Assembly: GCA_030062745.1 (NCBI GenBank)
Contig: CP099847.1
Coordinates: 22,656,374 to 22,720,373, forward strand
Length of the DNA stretch: 64,000 nt
Source: Capitulum mitella
Lineage: Eukaryota; Arthropoda; Thecostraca; Pollicipedomorpha; Pollicipedidae
Reading direction: 5' to 3'
The notes below the pieces were generated by a model that was not told the DNA's origin, searched no databases, and saw nothing but the letters and a program-made list of their open reading frames with translations. Positions within the stretch are counted from its first letter, which is position 1; each line of letters begins with the position of its first letter. The translations under genes and the position numbers were made by a program. Positions 33,692 to 46,493 of this stretch are shown here, one piece after another.

Positions 33692-36600
33692 TTATTTTCT
33701 GCTTGTTGAAGTTATACTTATTCAGCCTTTGCTCCGCCTCGCTTGCGATAGTTGAGATGCTTCAAGCGGTTCATGCTCGTGGACACTGCCCATATCCGTT
33801 CATATTCATGTCACGGATTAAAATAAGACGAAGTGAACATCCTACAACATATTATCTCGGAAACTATTGGACTGATTTGATTAAACCGAGCATAAAACGA
33901 CAGCCATGCATTCTGCCGAATTAAAAATCCGTGTTTTGTCAAAACTAGAGTCGCAGGTCAGGCTCAGATAGCGTCAACATCATACAATCATAAACGTCTA
34001 GCCTGTGATGTCTGAAGTCTGTCGCAGTATACCAGCATTTTGCAACTCAGTTGCAAATGCAAAGGGCAAATGTATTGCAATCAGGTGGGAAAAATGGTAG
34101 ACATGGTCGTCTTGACGACGACATTTGGACATGAACACGTGTGATCTTGGTAACACTGTTTGCATCAAAGTGCGCAGATATGTCGCAAAAAGGCCGCGAG
34201 AGTTTCAAGTCGATCCCTTCATTCGTGTCGAAAATTCGCCAGGGAGCAATAGCTGCCTCCCCCTTCTACGAGTCAGCTGTTGGTTAGCTTTGCGTGCAAC
34301 ATCTGATTTTTGTCGCCAGGCACATGAACTCCACAGGGTTTACAATGGGCATACTCTCGATTCGTGGTCGCTGATGGGGATGCTCGGCCTCTCCCCCCAA
34401 AAAAAATATATAAACACACACAATGCGCATGTTTGCCGGCTTAGCCTTCCCAGACCACACCCCACCCATCGTCCCACAGCCGCCACAAACACATTGCACC
34501 GGTCGAGAACTCTTCAGAGCCTCATATCAAATCTCGACCGTGCCGTCCTCCTTGCGACGTCTAGAATGCATTATATTTACTGCAATATTTGCAGAGGCTC
34601 TGCTGGACGGGTTCGGACAATCCCTCACGCCCCCTTTGTGCACTGTTCTGGCAGCAATACCGGGAGATCACCGTGACGATGACTCCTGTGTTAGAGGCTC
34701 TCTCTTAGGGGCCTGTGTTAGAGGCTTTCTTTGTCCTCAGTGCGTGTGGGCGGATGGTTTTGCTCTTTATTGTACGTGTAGGTGCATTAGCAGCTTTGTG
34801 GGCTAATCCTTTCCCATCTCAGTGAGGACACTGAAGGTCAAAGCAAACGGTTGGGATAATTTTTAGTCTAGCGGTCTTCAGCACTGCGGACAGAACATAA
34901 TGTTGACGAGGTCTTCCGACCGAAAAGGATGGCTTGTCTGCGGTGCTGTAGCCCCATGGTACTGCGCCCAGGCTGGCAAAGACGAATAAGACTGGGTTTG
35001 GAAAACAGAGCAACATCAAATGTCTGATAATTAGATGCCTTCCGAAGCTTTGTGTGGACGTGCCTCTGGGGTTGCTAGGGTCGGACAGTTATATAAACTT
35101 TGCCTCTTCGTGCTGTTTTTCTTTTAATAGTTCATATGGCGTCTTGTGTCCTGAAACAACAATATCCGACGGGCAAATTGGACATGACTGTATCCTGCAC
35201 GCTAAATGGCGAGTAGAACCCGCCGCTCCGCACTGTGGTCCATTTTATTGTCTAAAAACTGTACACATATCTCAGGCCGCCCGGAAGCGGCATGCACTTT
35301 GTGGTTTTCTTGCTATCATCGTTATATGTGCTTGCCTTATGCGAAAGCGTGTAGGACTGCGCGAGACGTTGAACGTTGGTACGCAGCGTCGAGGAGGGGG
35401 CAAAAGGGTACCAGTAATCTTAGCAGACACACTTTGCATGTAATTTGTCAACACATTGAGCACGGTAAATCAATGGCGCTGTCACACAGATTTTACAGTA
35501 CTATAAACATCTTCGACCCTAATAACATACAGCATACGCTTGGCGTCAAATACAGCGTCCCTATATTCCAAAGACACCGATATCCTGAAGCAAAATCGTT
35601 TTGCGCCAAAAAATTCTGCGTGTTTGCCACGTCTGCCACTTATCATTGCCTTTTAGTGAATCGCAATATTTCACGCCATATTTTTGCGTGTTGACTCTAT
35701 TTCAGTACTACAAAATGGTCATCTGTTCACCCGCGATCCAAGACGGCGTATCCCAATGATCCGCTAAAAAATAGCTAGGAAGTATACACACATTTTATCA
35801 GAGCTAAGCCATTACTGAGTCGTCTAATCCTTTTGAACTTGCTCGAGATCTCGCACCGACGCAGGCGGAATACCCAGAATCAGGCCTCGAGCCAACAACG
35901 AGGCGCAAAATGAACGGCGCCCCCGCGCGTGGCCGCAACTCTTCCGCATTCACGCGCTGACTTCTCTCCGCTGATCAAAGTCGTCAGGCATGATGAGACC
36001 GGCCACATGATCCGCCGCCGGGGCCGTCGGCCGCCTCCGCAGCCGTCGGGCTGGCCAGCTGAAAATCCCCTTGTCTGGCGCTGGAAGCCCCGCCGCCCAC
36101 GGTCCCGGAACTCTGCGGCACGCCCACGGCCGCGGCCCCCGCCGCCCCGGACCGGACACCGGCAGCAATCAGGGACCAGGAGCCGCGCCGGCAGGGACCA
36201 GGGCCGGGCGCGGACCAGAGAGCAAGTCGGCGCGTCCCTGATTACCGTTACCGCCGTGGCTGGCGAACTGGCGCCGGACGAGGCAGCGGACCGTGAAGGT
36301 GAAGGGGGGGGACTTCCCCGCCCCGGCCGGGGATGGTCCGCGGCACCCCGCACCTGTCTAATGGACTAATGGAAGTCAGCGAGCGGCAGTGGTTCCAGCG
36401 CCGCGGTCGCGGTGCTCTAAGTGGATGGTGGGAGGTGAGCTTTATGACCTTTACGGTGGGCAATGACTGAACAAACTTTCTGGTTTCACGGTTGAACCGC
36501 TGCGACCTTTTGCTTGCCACTCCTTGCTTTGCGAAACATTGGGGTTTGGCTTCGTGACGTTTACCTTACCTTAAGCCGTAAAACGTAAACATTGCGTAGT

Positions 36601-39600
36601 TTATAGTAAACTTTCAAACACTGATTATGCCCAGCACGAATGGATCACCAGACAGTCGAATGGACGCTTTAATGCTCTTTTCGCATAATCCAGTGCAAAT
36701 CGTGTACCAAATTATTACGACCAAGGTCGTAGGCCGAGTGAATCTTATTCGGTTAGCGGGAAAAATCAGCGACCGGCCCGGTACTGCCATTGCACTTTCC
36801 TAGAGCTAATCACTTCGCAACCTCCAGGCACCGAACCATGAAGATCTGGCCGGAAGGTTCGTCGGTTCTTTAAGTTGCACGGATTCGCATTCGCATTAGC
36901 GTCCAAACTCTTTTGCCCGCATAAGTATTCCAGCAGGAATGTTTTCGCACTTAGACCTATTCTTCTACTGGAGTGTTTTTCAACGCTCATCCGGCGAGTC
37001 AGACGGCCGAAGTCCATTGGTATGCTGTGCCGCTGAACACAAAGTCATGCGGCACAGACTAGGAGTGCAGGTTGTTACCTTCAACTTTCTCACTGCAGCT
37101 CTCCAGAAGAGCGTCGAAACCGTTGTTATACATTTGTTGATGTTTCCTCTAAGGTATGCGGTACAAGGGCATTTATTACCTTAGGTACTGCTCAGTGGAA
37201 TCGCCTTCTTAGCAAGGGGTTCGCTGCTTTAGACTAGGCACGAGGCCACGCCTTTCTCATGAGCTGCCACAAACCCGGTCAGAGCTTATCTAGCGTGCTG
37301 CTGTTGTGCAGCTACCAGGAACGATTTTCTGGCAAACATTAAAAGATGGAGTAACTTTGACCATTGTTTGCGATACCATTCGAAATTTCATGTTTTCTGG
37401 CGTCATGGTAGTGCAGTGATGGTACCTGACATGCTCAGCATAAATGGCGCACTCGGCCGGATGCGGAGCATTAAATTACTTCCTTATTTGTAAATGACTG
37501 CAAAGCCTGGTGCGTCGAGCCCCAGTGCAGCCCGCTTTGGTCCGCGTTTGTCAAAAATGCCGCAACTAAGCCGAAAAATATCCGCCATGCTCCAAGAAAC
37601 AGAACATAGTTCACGTTTAACGGCGCGTGATGACGGCATGTTGTTCAAGACTGAGCTTTCTTCAGCTTTCTACAAATTAAGACGGCTCAGATGTGGTTCT
37701 GAGGACCGTGGTTCAAATACACCACGGTCCCTCCCAAGATGGCCAGCGCGTGGTAGAAGGATAATCACTTTCCCAGTTCATGAAGGTGTATCATCATCGC
37801 TATGTTTTTAAATACTCGTAAACATGCTAAGTAATAGCTGAAAATATTACGCGTGTTTTGTGCGATGTGTAAAATTATTGGCCCCCAAACTTGGGCTCCC
37901 GAAGCGTTTTGGCCTCTAAGGAGGCAGCTAGTTCCGCCATGGAAACAGGTGGGGGAGATCTTATTACTCTTTTCCGAAACGCTTGAAATATGTTTCTCCT
38001 GGAAGATCCGTTACCACCCACTTAGTGACAGAAGCCCAGAATGCTCGCGCAACTTCTGACCTTTCGGCGCGCTCCCGGCGACTTCCTGTGACCTTTGGCG
38101 GCGTCACATCGCGGCCGGTGCGCCTCTGAAGTGGGTCAGAACGGCAGCGTCCCCGGGGACCGGCCGAGGCCGTCCCCGTTCCTCGGCGGGCGGCGTAATC
38201 AGGGCGGGGGCCGGCCGGGGACGCAGCGTCGCCGCCCCGTCCTCCCGAATTAGACGGCTGATGGAGACGGCCCGCGGCCGCGGCGTTAGAGCGTGCAGCA
38301 GTGCCGGGCCGCCGGCCGCCGCAGGGCGCCGCCGGAGCGACAAACGGAGGCTTTGTCGTTCGCCGCGCGACCGGCCGCCGGCCGGGTCCGTTCAGCCGTA
38401 ACGCGGACGCAGTGACCGTTTCAACTGAACAGACTGTAGGAGTTGTGGTCGAAGTATGTTGAAAGTTCGGAAATTCGAAAATGGCGATTTGATTGTTTGG
38501 TGAACCAAAACGCCGACGCATCCCATCCCATATCGATCTGCTGTGGTCATTCACGCCTATTGCGTTTATCAGAGAATTAGACAACACGGAAACGAGAGCA
38601 ATAGATCAACACTTCAAAATCTCTGGAAATAGGTATGTGCTTCTCATAACCCATGTGCTCCGATTTTATTCCGGTAATCTTTAGCGTCTTATTACCTGGG
38701 TAATATTGGAAAGCACGACGATGCAAAACTATCTTCCGTAAGACTTCTCCTGCCTCCATTTCCATCGTTACTGGTCGATCTGTTAGTTTCCCTCAAATAC
38801 CCTTACCGTCAAGCGCATCCGCCATTTATCGCCCCTATTGCTCGTGCTTTTGGTCGGTCGGTTCGTCGGCCGGCCGTTCCTCCCCCGTCTTTGTCCGTCC
38901 GTTTTGACTCTCCGGCGTCTCCCTGAGCTCCTCCTGCCGCTCGCTCTGTCTGTCCGACCATCCGCCCCCCCCCGCGGGCCACTCCCCCGGACCACTCGCC
39001 CCCCCCCCCGGCCGCTCGGCCGCCCCCGCGAGACGTCCGGCCGGCGACCGTCCGTCTCGGTCCCGCTTCCCTCAATGGGCGGCGGCGGACGGCCGACGGG
39101 GGCCGAGATGAATCGGCGCCGACGCCGGCCGTATTTTTAGCCCGCCCGATCGACCGGCGCCTCCCACGCCGCGGCCGCCGCCGCCGCCGGCAGGATTCGG
39201 GCAGGCGCGGCCGGCGCCTCCTCCGCCGGCCCCGGGCGCCGCCGCCGCCGCCAGATGGCGCGCCGCGCGGCCGCCGTCTGCTGCGCAGTTGCGGCTGGGG
39301 AGGCGGCGGACGAGGCGGCCGAGACGCCAGGCGAGAGCGGACCTGCCGGGGTCGGACTGAAAACGTCAAGGGGATGGGCAATTGAGAACGATTTACGGAG
39401 GGGATGATTCGGTTAAAATCAGGACACTGCGGGAGCGTAGGGTCGCCGTAAAGCTTTTGCAAATACGAATGATATAGAAATCATGGGTGTGGCAATTCAG
39501 AGGGCGGTTAGAGTAATGGCCCTATCACGTCTGCGGAATTTAATATAACTTACATGGTTCTGCATGGACGGAAATTCCCTCGAAATGGGCATGGTTCCGC

Positions 39601-39893
39601 CGCCTTCAGAAAAGGATGCACAATGGCTCCAAACAAAGCGAACGTTAGATAATTTTCACCTGAAGTTTCATCTCTCGCATTGATGGGCATGGAAGCAGGC
39701 ATAGCATTAGCGGTCTGGTTTCCTAGAAAACAGCTACTTTCATTGGTCCCCTGTTTAAAGCTGAATGACGCTTGCAACGGCTTAATGACGTCAAAAATCG
39801 TCTTTACATGCTTCCGGGCTTTGGACATGACTAGGAACACCTACAGTCTTCTTCATTTTGCATGAAAATACGACTTAAACGCAAAAGACATAC
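33692..39893. other. Intron sequence with CpG-rich blocks, no gene supported
   Basis: CpG-rich blocks at 35880-36400, 38040-38430 and 38780-39360 open many frames on both strands, all Arg/Pro/Gly-rich and unrecognisable. The rest is AT-richer and featureless. A hairpin ACCGTGG...CCACGGT near 37708-37731 has a TTCAAAT loop but does not fold as a tRNA. If the 32248-42695 splice is right, all of this is intron. Confidence 0.4.
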
Positions 39894-39902
39894 ATATGCA
39901 TA

Positions 39903-39960
<58 letters not shown>
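39894..39960. repeat. AT dinucleotide microsatellite, first arm
   Basis: A nearly pure TA run of about 60 bp, 74 bp upstream of a second such run. Confidence 0.97.
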
Positions 39961-39961
<1 letters not shown>

Positions 39962-40031
39962 TTAACGTTTTAGGCATAGGCACTTTTAGAGACACTTGAA
40001 GATGGCCTATGGTTGAAATCTGGAGGTCATG

Positions 40032-40033
<2 letters not shown>

Positions 40034-40110
<77 letters not shown>

Positions 40111-40118
40111 CTCTCTTT
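40034..40118. repeat. AT then CT microsatellite, second arm
   Basis: About 73 bp of AT repeats end in a short CTCTCTCT run. With the first arm it could pair into a large cruciform around a 74-bp spacer. Confidence 0.97.
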
Positions 40119-41749
40119 TGTGTGCAAATCCAAGTTTCTCCCGATGTAAAGAACGTTGTCTTTTTTCCTAGTCATGACGCTTCCTACATATCCTAATGCC
40201 AAAAATAGCATCGCATTATCGGTGGGTCTCCCGAAAACCCGTCTTCTTACGTTTGACCCCTTGTTTCAAACTAAACGAAACGTAATACACGTAATAGCCG
40301 TTTGTTGAAATGACAACGCGGCACGTCTGGAAAGCTTCCCTGGAAGGAACTGACCGAGCGAGCTTGCTTTGTTTTCGGTAGCGGCACGTAGCGCCGGCCG
40401 GGCCCGTACTTCCCGCGCTACGGACTGAACTGGCTGGATCCAGCACATGGTGCACGCCAGTGAATGATGCAGCCTGGAAGGTCGGGCAGAGGGCATTCCG
40501 CTCTTTAACCTCTGGCTCACGGTAACCCGCGGTCACATGTCCCGCCACAGGTCAAGGTCAAAAATCGGTTAAGGTCACCGTGTTGTAAAAGATATCATCT
40601 AATATCTCACATAATCCAAGCATAATAACCACAGCTGAAGGCGTACAAGATTTGGCGTACTGCGTGCCACGCGAAACTTCGCGGCGCCCGTCATACCGTT
40701 AGCTTCCCCACCTGCTTGGTGCAGTGCGTCAGGCCGTGCAGATGAGACACCACACAGTGGGTCAATGTCTGGGATTTGTGCGACTGTGACTGACGATGAA
40801 TTTGGCGCTTTAAAAAAAACACACCGTACGAGAGTGAACTAGTGAGTTGGCTGCTGAAAATTCGGTACGATTAACTGTGAGCAAATTTTAATGGAAGTTG
40901 TTTTTCCATAGCCGGCAAAAAACAGAAAGGCAATGAGAACTACGGATTGGTTAATCAACAACAATCACCTTCCAGGAAACACAACACGAAAAAGAACGAT
41001 AAAACCGCAGAGAAACGAGCCTATCGGCGTTTGCAGACAAAGGTCAGACATAGTGGCTAACTATTTTCGGATGCGTCGTAACTGGTCCTGTGTAGCTCGA
41101 AAAATAGCCTGGATTGTTCCCCGTTATTGTCGGCGATCAAAAACACCCCAATAACAGGGGGAGAGCACAGAAGCCCGATGTCTCCGGCTAATGGGTGCCG
41201 TGAAAAAAAAACAAAACAAAACGACAGAAAGAACAAAAAAGAACAAAGAGAATGTCTTCGACGCGCGACCGTGTTTGTACGTACACAATGTCGAAACGAG
41301 ACGACTAGGGGACATGACGTTGCCGGTCGATACCACATAAACCGCCTCGCAGATTTTTTGTATTTTGACTCCTATATGCAGTTCGTTTCTTTGATTTGAA
41401 AGAAAGTATGTCACATACATTTTGACGCATGAGCATTACTAGATGCATTTCCTCTGAAGAGAATAGCCAGGAAAGGAAATCAAGGAAGCACAACGCATTC
41501 ATCAGTTTTCCATTGAGGAAGGCTTTGTAATGTTCCTGAATTCTGCGCCCTCAACTCACAGGCATCAGTGCTGGCCCTGACTTTAGAGGAAGGCTCCGTT
41601 CGTGGCCAGACCTAACTCATTCCGGACTTTGGGTGGATGGGGGTACGAGATGACGACCTGAGTCTATCTCTTCTGACCGGCCGCCTGTGATTAGTCGCCG
41701 CCGGGCGGAGAGCGGCCTTTCCGCTAACTCCGGAACGGCAGGCATCAGT
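40119..41749. other. Intron sequence, no gene supported
   Basis: This is mixed-composition DNA with AGGTCAAGGTCA half-sites near 40552-40563. No exon or RNA gene was seen. Confidence 0.4.
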
Positions 41750-42045
41750 CGGCTGTCACTCGGGGCCACTCGGGGTCAGTTGGGGGTCGATGGAGGTCAG
41801 CCGGCTGTCAGGCAGGGTCAGTGGGGGTCAGTCGGCTGGGGGCCCGCGTCGGTGCCCGTCAGTTGGCGTCGGTACCAGTCAGTCTCAGTCGGCGTCGGTA
41901 CCGGTCAGTCTCAGTCGGGGTCGGTGGAGGCCGGTCGGGGTCGGTGGAGGTCAGTCGGCGCTGCTGCGGGGCAGTTGGTGCCGGCGCCGGTCAGTCGGGG
42001 TCGGTGGTCAGTCGGCGCTGGTGCCGGTCAGTCGGCTGTCAGCGG
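41750..42045. repeat. Degenerate GGTCAGTCGG minisatellite
   Basis: Words such as GGTCAGTCGGCTG, GGTCAGTCTCAGTCGG and GGTCGGTGGAGG recur some twenty times with irregular spacing. Several frames stay open by repeat structure only. Confidence 0.85.
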
Positions 42046-42694
42046 TAAATCACTGGCCGATGACGGTCGTCGGCGCGCCGGCGGCGGCTATTTTTGGAGA
42101 CCAGCGGCGTCGCAGTGGCCGCCGACAATGGCCGAGACGGCGCCGCCGCCGCCTTCGCAGGCCGAGTGAGACAATGCGCAAAGCCCCGTCGGAATTAACG
42201 CCGCGTGCGTCACGAACAATCCGCTGTGGCGGATATGTCTATCCAGCAGAAATTGCGAGCGCTCGGTCGCCGCATGGTGTGACGCGTAGCACGTATCCCA
42301 TTAACAAGTGATCCTAATATAGCCGACATGAGGTTCAAAATACAAAAAGGAATCCTGCTCTTTCAGAGGAAACCAGAGCCGCCTTGTTAAGATGAACCGC
42401 CGCCCACCGCATGTATTTTTCCACTTGTCATCTTTGATGTAACATTTGTCAATTACTGTCACCCGCTGCCATGAATACCAAGATACGACAACATCGGTCA
42501 AAACCGAAACTCTCAAAACCAGCTCGCCTCCATCAGCACATATGTGAATATTACAATCCCTACATAAAACTGTTTCGTGGTTTCCCATGATTTGATCTTT
42601 CAGCTGCAGGAATGTTATGTCTCTGATTCTGTGTGTCTGCTTTTGATGAGATGGTTGGTGGTGATCTGTAAACGTCCCGTCTCCCTTGTTGCAG

Positions 42695-42784
42695 CTGTCC
42701 AAGAAATCCACCAAGAAGGCGAAGCGGTTTATCTCTGACCCGTACACGCAGCAGCTGAGTGAGCTAAGGACCGTGAAGACCTAG
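42695..42784 (+). CDS. Proposed terminal exon with basic cleavage-like motif
   Basis: After a strong acceptor (CCCTTGTTGCAG) the sequence encodes 29 residues and a TAG stop: LSKKSTKKAKR then FISDPYTQQLSELRTVKT. It starts at phase 0, matching the donor at 32248, the nearest open donor upstream on this strand. The join would give a 308-residue secreted protein whose C-terminus carries KAKR, a K-x-K-R processing-type site, before a 18-residue tail. The tail has no Gly for amidation. The exon itself is well supported by the acceptor and codon use. Its assignment to the secreted-protein gene is inferred, and a different upstream exon, or an intervening one, is possible. Confidence 0.6.
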   Translation: MSKKSTKKAKRFISDPYTQQLSELRTVKT

Positions 42785-44367
42785 ATCTTGAGACCGACAA
42801 CAGAAACATCGCGTCGACGGCAGACCCTGCAAAACGAGACGGCCGATGCAGGACCGGAACGCCGTGGCTCCCGCCGGTCCACTCAGGACCGGAAGACCGC
42901 GGACGTCCGTCGGCCCGGTCAGGGACGGGGCAACAGCGCCAGTGGCGCCTTCACTCGCGGGAAAAACGGGCGGCCTGAGTCCCAGTCGGGGGCAAATTCT
43001 CACTTTGGTCTGGCTGCTTGAAGCAAATGTACGATTGCAAGTGTTTAACAAAGTTCTGCAATGTAATGACGCAGAAAGGAAGAAAACGCTTTCCGAGCGA
43101 CTTCTAAAAATCGAGACGTATTTACATTTGCATCGAGTAAGTAGCTCCTGCGCCAACAGAAGAGCTGGAACGAAGGGAACTCCCGTCGGCTGGTATACCG
43201 CGAGGGACGAAGCCCTGGTATCTCCGTGTTTCATGATGGAATGTGACCAGACCGAGTTGTGTTTACTTCTCTGCTGAGGCCAAGCGAGCTTTGAAGTGCA
43301 TGTGATATACATAGTAACCGTATTTTTGTAAAGGCTATGTACGTCGTAATATTTTCCTGGGCAGCAAAGCTGTACTGTTTTGGTTAGCTTGGATTCATCT
43401 AAACAAGACTGTTTTAGATTCACGACTCTGTACATATTGAGGATAGATTGTTTGGAGTTGCATTCTTTAATTCAGAGTTACATCTGTTGACGAACTATAA
43501 ATTTTGGGATTGGAAGGAATGTTCCACCTTAGCACGTATTTAGCTGGGCTAACACGTGAAATAGCTAAGTGTAATGTACGTTATGTCCCAAAACTCAACA
43601 TCTGAGGAGATTCAGAACGATTTTCTGCAGTTTTCCTGTGTGTCTTATTCGGCCGCGTCCTATGTACGGTTGCGTAACGTCATGAACGGTGCTGGCCAAT
43701 GAGTGTTTACGTCCATTGGCCTTCGTATGCCCGCGTTGCGTCATATCGGCAAATGACCACAGAATATAGTTTTCATTTTTTTAGAAGAAGACTAATGAAA
43801 TCAACAACACTTTCCAGACCAGCCTAGTCATTTATAAAAATCTACTAAAACAGAGCATTCCTTTTAATGGGTTCATATCAAGATTGACGGACCGCCGAAG
43901 AAAATCATACTGAAATCGACTCATGTCTCGAAATTTCCTATTGTTATGTCAAGAACAAGTCGTGGAGGACACCGACTTATATGCTTGTCTCACGCAGTCG
44001 GTGTGTGAGAATAGTGCGACTCCTGCGCGTTCTCAGACCTCAAATATGTTCCGTCCTCGAACATTAACAAAAACGGAGCCAGATAAATGGCCAATTTTTA
44101 CCTGTTTCAGCAAACACTGTCTCCGTCATCAATGACTGAGAAGTATTCACGTTCAGCTTTGTTAAATTCTCAGTGAAACTGCCGAAGAATGGGTTCGGCT
44201 TTTTCATGTCGGACATATCAGGTAATAGCATTTAAAACACCTTATTTTTGGCACAGTCTATGTCCGACTTGAAAAACTGTTTTATCTTGAATAGTTCCCA
44301 AACGCGTACAGCAATTAAGGCAGCGCATCCTCGCGTGCCACGAAGCGTGCTTGGCATAACGGAGGGC
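42785..44367. other. 3' flank of the 42695 exon, possible 3' UTR
   Basis: GC-rich for 250 bp after the stop, then AT-rich. No close AATAAA; the first clear one is at 44825. An inverted repeat, GGCCAATG...CATTGGCC, lies near 43693-43720. No other gene is seen. Confidence 0.35.
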
Positions 44368-44637
44368 CAGGGACGTAGCCAAGGGAGGGCCATGGGGGTC
44401 ATGCCCCCCCCCCCCCTCCCGAGCCAAACGGCCCTCACTAGATATGAGATTTCGCGTGAAAACGGAATGGTGTTCAGGTATAAGTTGCAAAGGCAAACAT
44501 TATGTGTTTTCCTGTGCGCCAAATATGAGGCACATAAAGTTGCTACTTTTTCTACAAATTTCGTCATATGCCAGTGGCATATGACATAATCTGACATTTG
44601 CCCCCCCCCCCCGAGGAAAATCCTGGCTACGTATCTG
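44368..44637 (+). mobile_element. hAT-type MITE, copy 1
   Basis: A 270-bp element with a perfect 8-bp target duplication CGGAGGGC (44360-44367 and 44638-44645). Termini CAGGGACGTAGCCAAGG and, inverted, CAGATACGTAGCCAGGA match at 13 of 17. Eight-bp duplications and CAG ends indicate hAT. Near the right end is an exact palindrome with arms GTCATATGCCA and TGGCATATGAC around one base. Poly-C runs flank the interior. No coding capacity. Confidence 0.92.
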
Positions 44638-44824
44638 CGGAGGGCACATGACTGACGGACACTGGCCTCCGTGTTACTGTTTGTAGTTCACAGTCGGTGG
44701 ATAGCGCATGCCGAATATCAACTTGTGAAACCAAACGTCGTCGTGACTATTGAGTACATAGTCATGTGTGTACATAGTGACCCCTGTATACTGCATTGTG
44801 TTTTCTAAGCATTCCAGTGAAACA

Positions 44825-44830
44825 AATAAA
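44825..44830 (+). terminator. Candidate polyadenylation signal
   Basis: AATAAA on the plus strand is the first consensus signal after the exon ending at 42784. If used, it would give a ~2 kb 3' UTR containing the hAT MITE. The link to that transcript is inferred. Confidence 0.3.
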
Positions 44831-46490
44831 GTACGCGTGGAACCGGATCTTTGGAAAATGAACTGCCATCGGAATTCGGGATGTCTGAACCAGCAATGAA
44901 GTACATAGAAGCACCTAGTTGCAATCACACATCATCTATAAATAAGTCCACCATGTCCCATCATTCTCCAGGGACGACAGGCTATCGTGACGCTCAGAAC
45001 ACCTTCGACTCGGAACCCACCAAGAGGCAGTACACAATTCGTGTGATGGCTTTATGAAGGATTATTTCACGAGCGCATCCACGTGGGCCACCACCTCTCT
45101 TCTTTTGTTTACGTCGTGCCAGCGTAAAATCGATAACGCCTAAAATATTGCATATTGGTCATTGCATTGCATTGCATTGCATTGCACCAGTCATAGCTTG
45201 TACCACAAGGCGCGGGGTTTTTCCAAACCGGTGTCCAGTTAGAGCACTAAGCGTAAAACTTACCATGATAACTAGTCAATCCTGGACGTTGGTAAGCCAC
45301 ATAATCCATGGCATAAATCATTAGCATGGTTAAATTACGGCGAAGAATTTAAATTGGCTGTACACACATCGAACGCTGTCCGCTGTAGTATTTGTAGACC
45401 AGAGTGTGCGCCGGAAGCCACGCGCATTCAGTGTCTTCCGGAAGCCGGTTAGACAGGGCAGCCTGTCCCTTGCGGCCGAGCGGCTTTGAGGTGCGTATGT
45501 ACAGCAGCCTGGTTGGTCTGGTGCTGTGTTCCTGGCCACTTTTACTACTGACAACATCAGCGAATGCCCTGTGTGCCAAAGACAGCGCACAGAATGACCC
45601 AGCCACTGATTAGGTAACAAGCCAAATGTCTCTTGCGACTGCGGTGTTTAGTCAAATCTTCGACGTACAAAGCTGACTCCTGCAAATTTAGGGCCATTTG
45701 GAGTTCGTTATTCCATTTTGGTGCCATTGTCAACCGAAATATAGGGCTTGAGCTATAAGAATACAGGGGCTAAAAGCTATCCTTGGGTTCTTACAACATC
45801 GTTCGGCACAGCATGGCACAAGTACGAAACTCCATGCAAGGCTCCCATGCAACGCTCGCTAATCAGAAGCCACGTATAGGTTCCACGACAAAGTTTTTTT
45901 CAGTCGCTATGTCCAGGTTTGTCCGACGCTGTATGATTCGAAGGCTGCGCCACGAAGAGTGACGATGGCAAGGGAAAGACGGCGCAAATTCTGCCGACTT
46001 CGGGAAGCAAACAGCAATAGGGTCCGACAAAATACCACGTCGCCATGTCAATATTGTTGGACTATCAAAGAAATCACCGTTCACGAGCAACGGAAAAAAA
46101 TCTAAAAAAGACGACTCCTCCAACTTTCTTTTGGTGCCATTTCCACTTACATTCGGCCAGTAGTTCACTTAGAAATCGCTCCGGAACTAGAGATTCGTGC
46201 TGACTGGAGCAATTACGATTGGACAAAATAATGAATATGGCAACCCTTTAGGCTGACAGATTGTCCATCTTTCTTTTTCCTTATATGGACTCATTTTGAA
46301 CTTCAATGGTGGTGCCCCCGTGCCACCCTTGTCATGTTAATACGCTCATGGGCATGTTTTTCTTTTTTTCTGCGAGTGTCGGCGCGTACTTAGGATGACG
46401 TTATGGATTCTTAACGAAAAGATAATAGAGCATTGTACCAGTAACACCACAATTGGTTTGGAGTACATGGGCGATTTGCCATTTGAAAAC
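44831..46490. other. No gene supported
   Basis: Neither strand gives a convincing exon. A short ATG frame at 45497 starts with a signal-peptide-like stretch but stops after 38 residues. Confidence 0.4.
45161..45185. repeat. ATTGC pentanucleotide repeat, five units
   Basis: Five perfect ATTGC units in tandem. Confidence 0.97.
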
Positions 46491-46493
46491 AAA

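Noticed and set aside
37690-37735. Possible tRNA or tRNA-derived SINE (TTCAAAT loop)
   Set aside because: The stem is seven bases with a ten-base loop, and no acceptor stem, D-arm or anticodon arm can be folded around it.
38777-39462. 217-codon Arg-rich minus frame
   Set aside because: Composition follows CpG-rich DNA; no domain, splice site or start context.
45497-45613. Short secreted peptide frame (MYSSLVGLVLCSWPLLLL)
   Set aside because: Stops after 38 residues, with an equally long open minus frame and no promoter or splice support.
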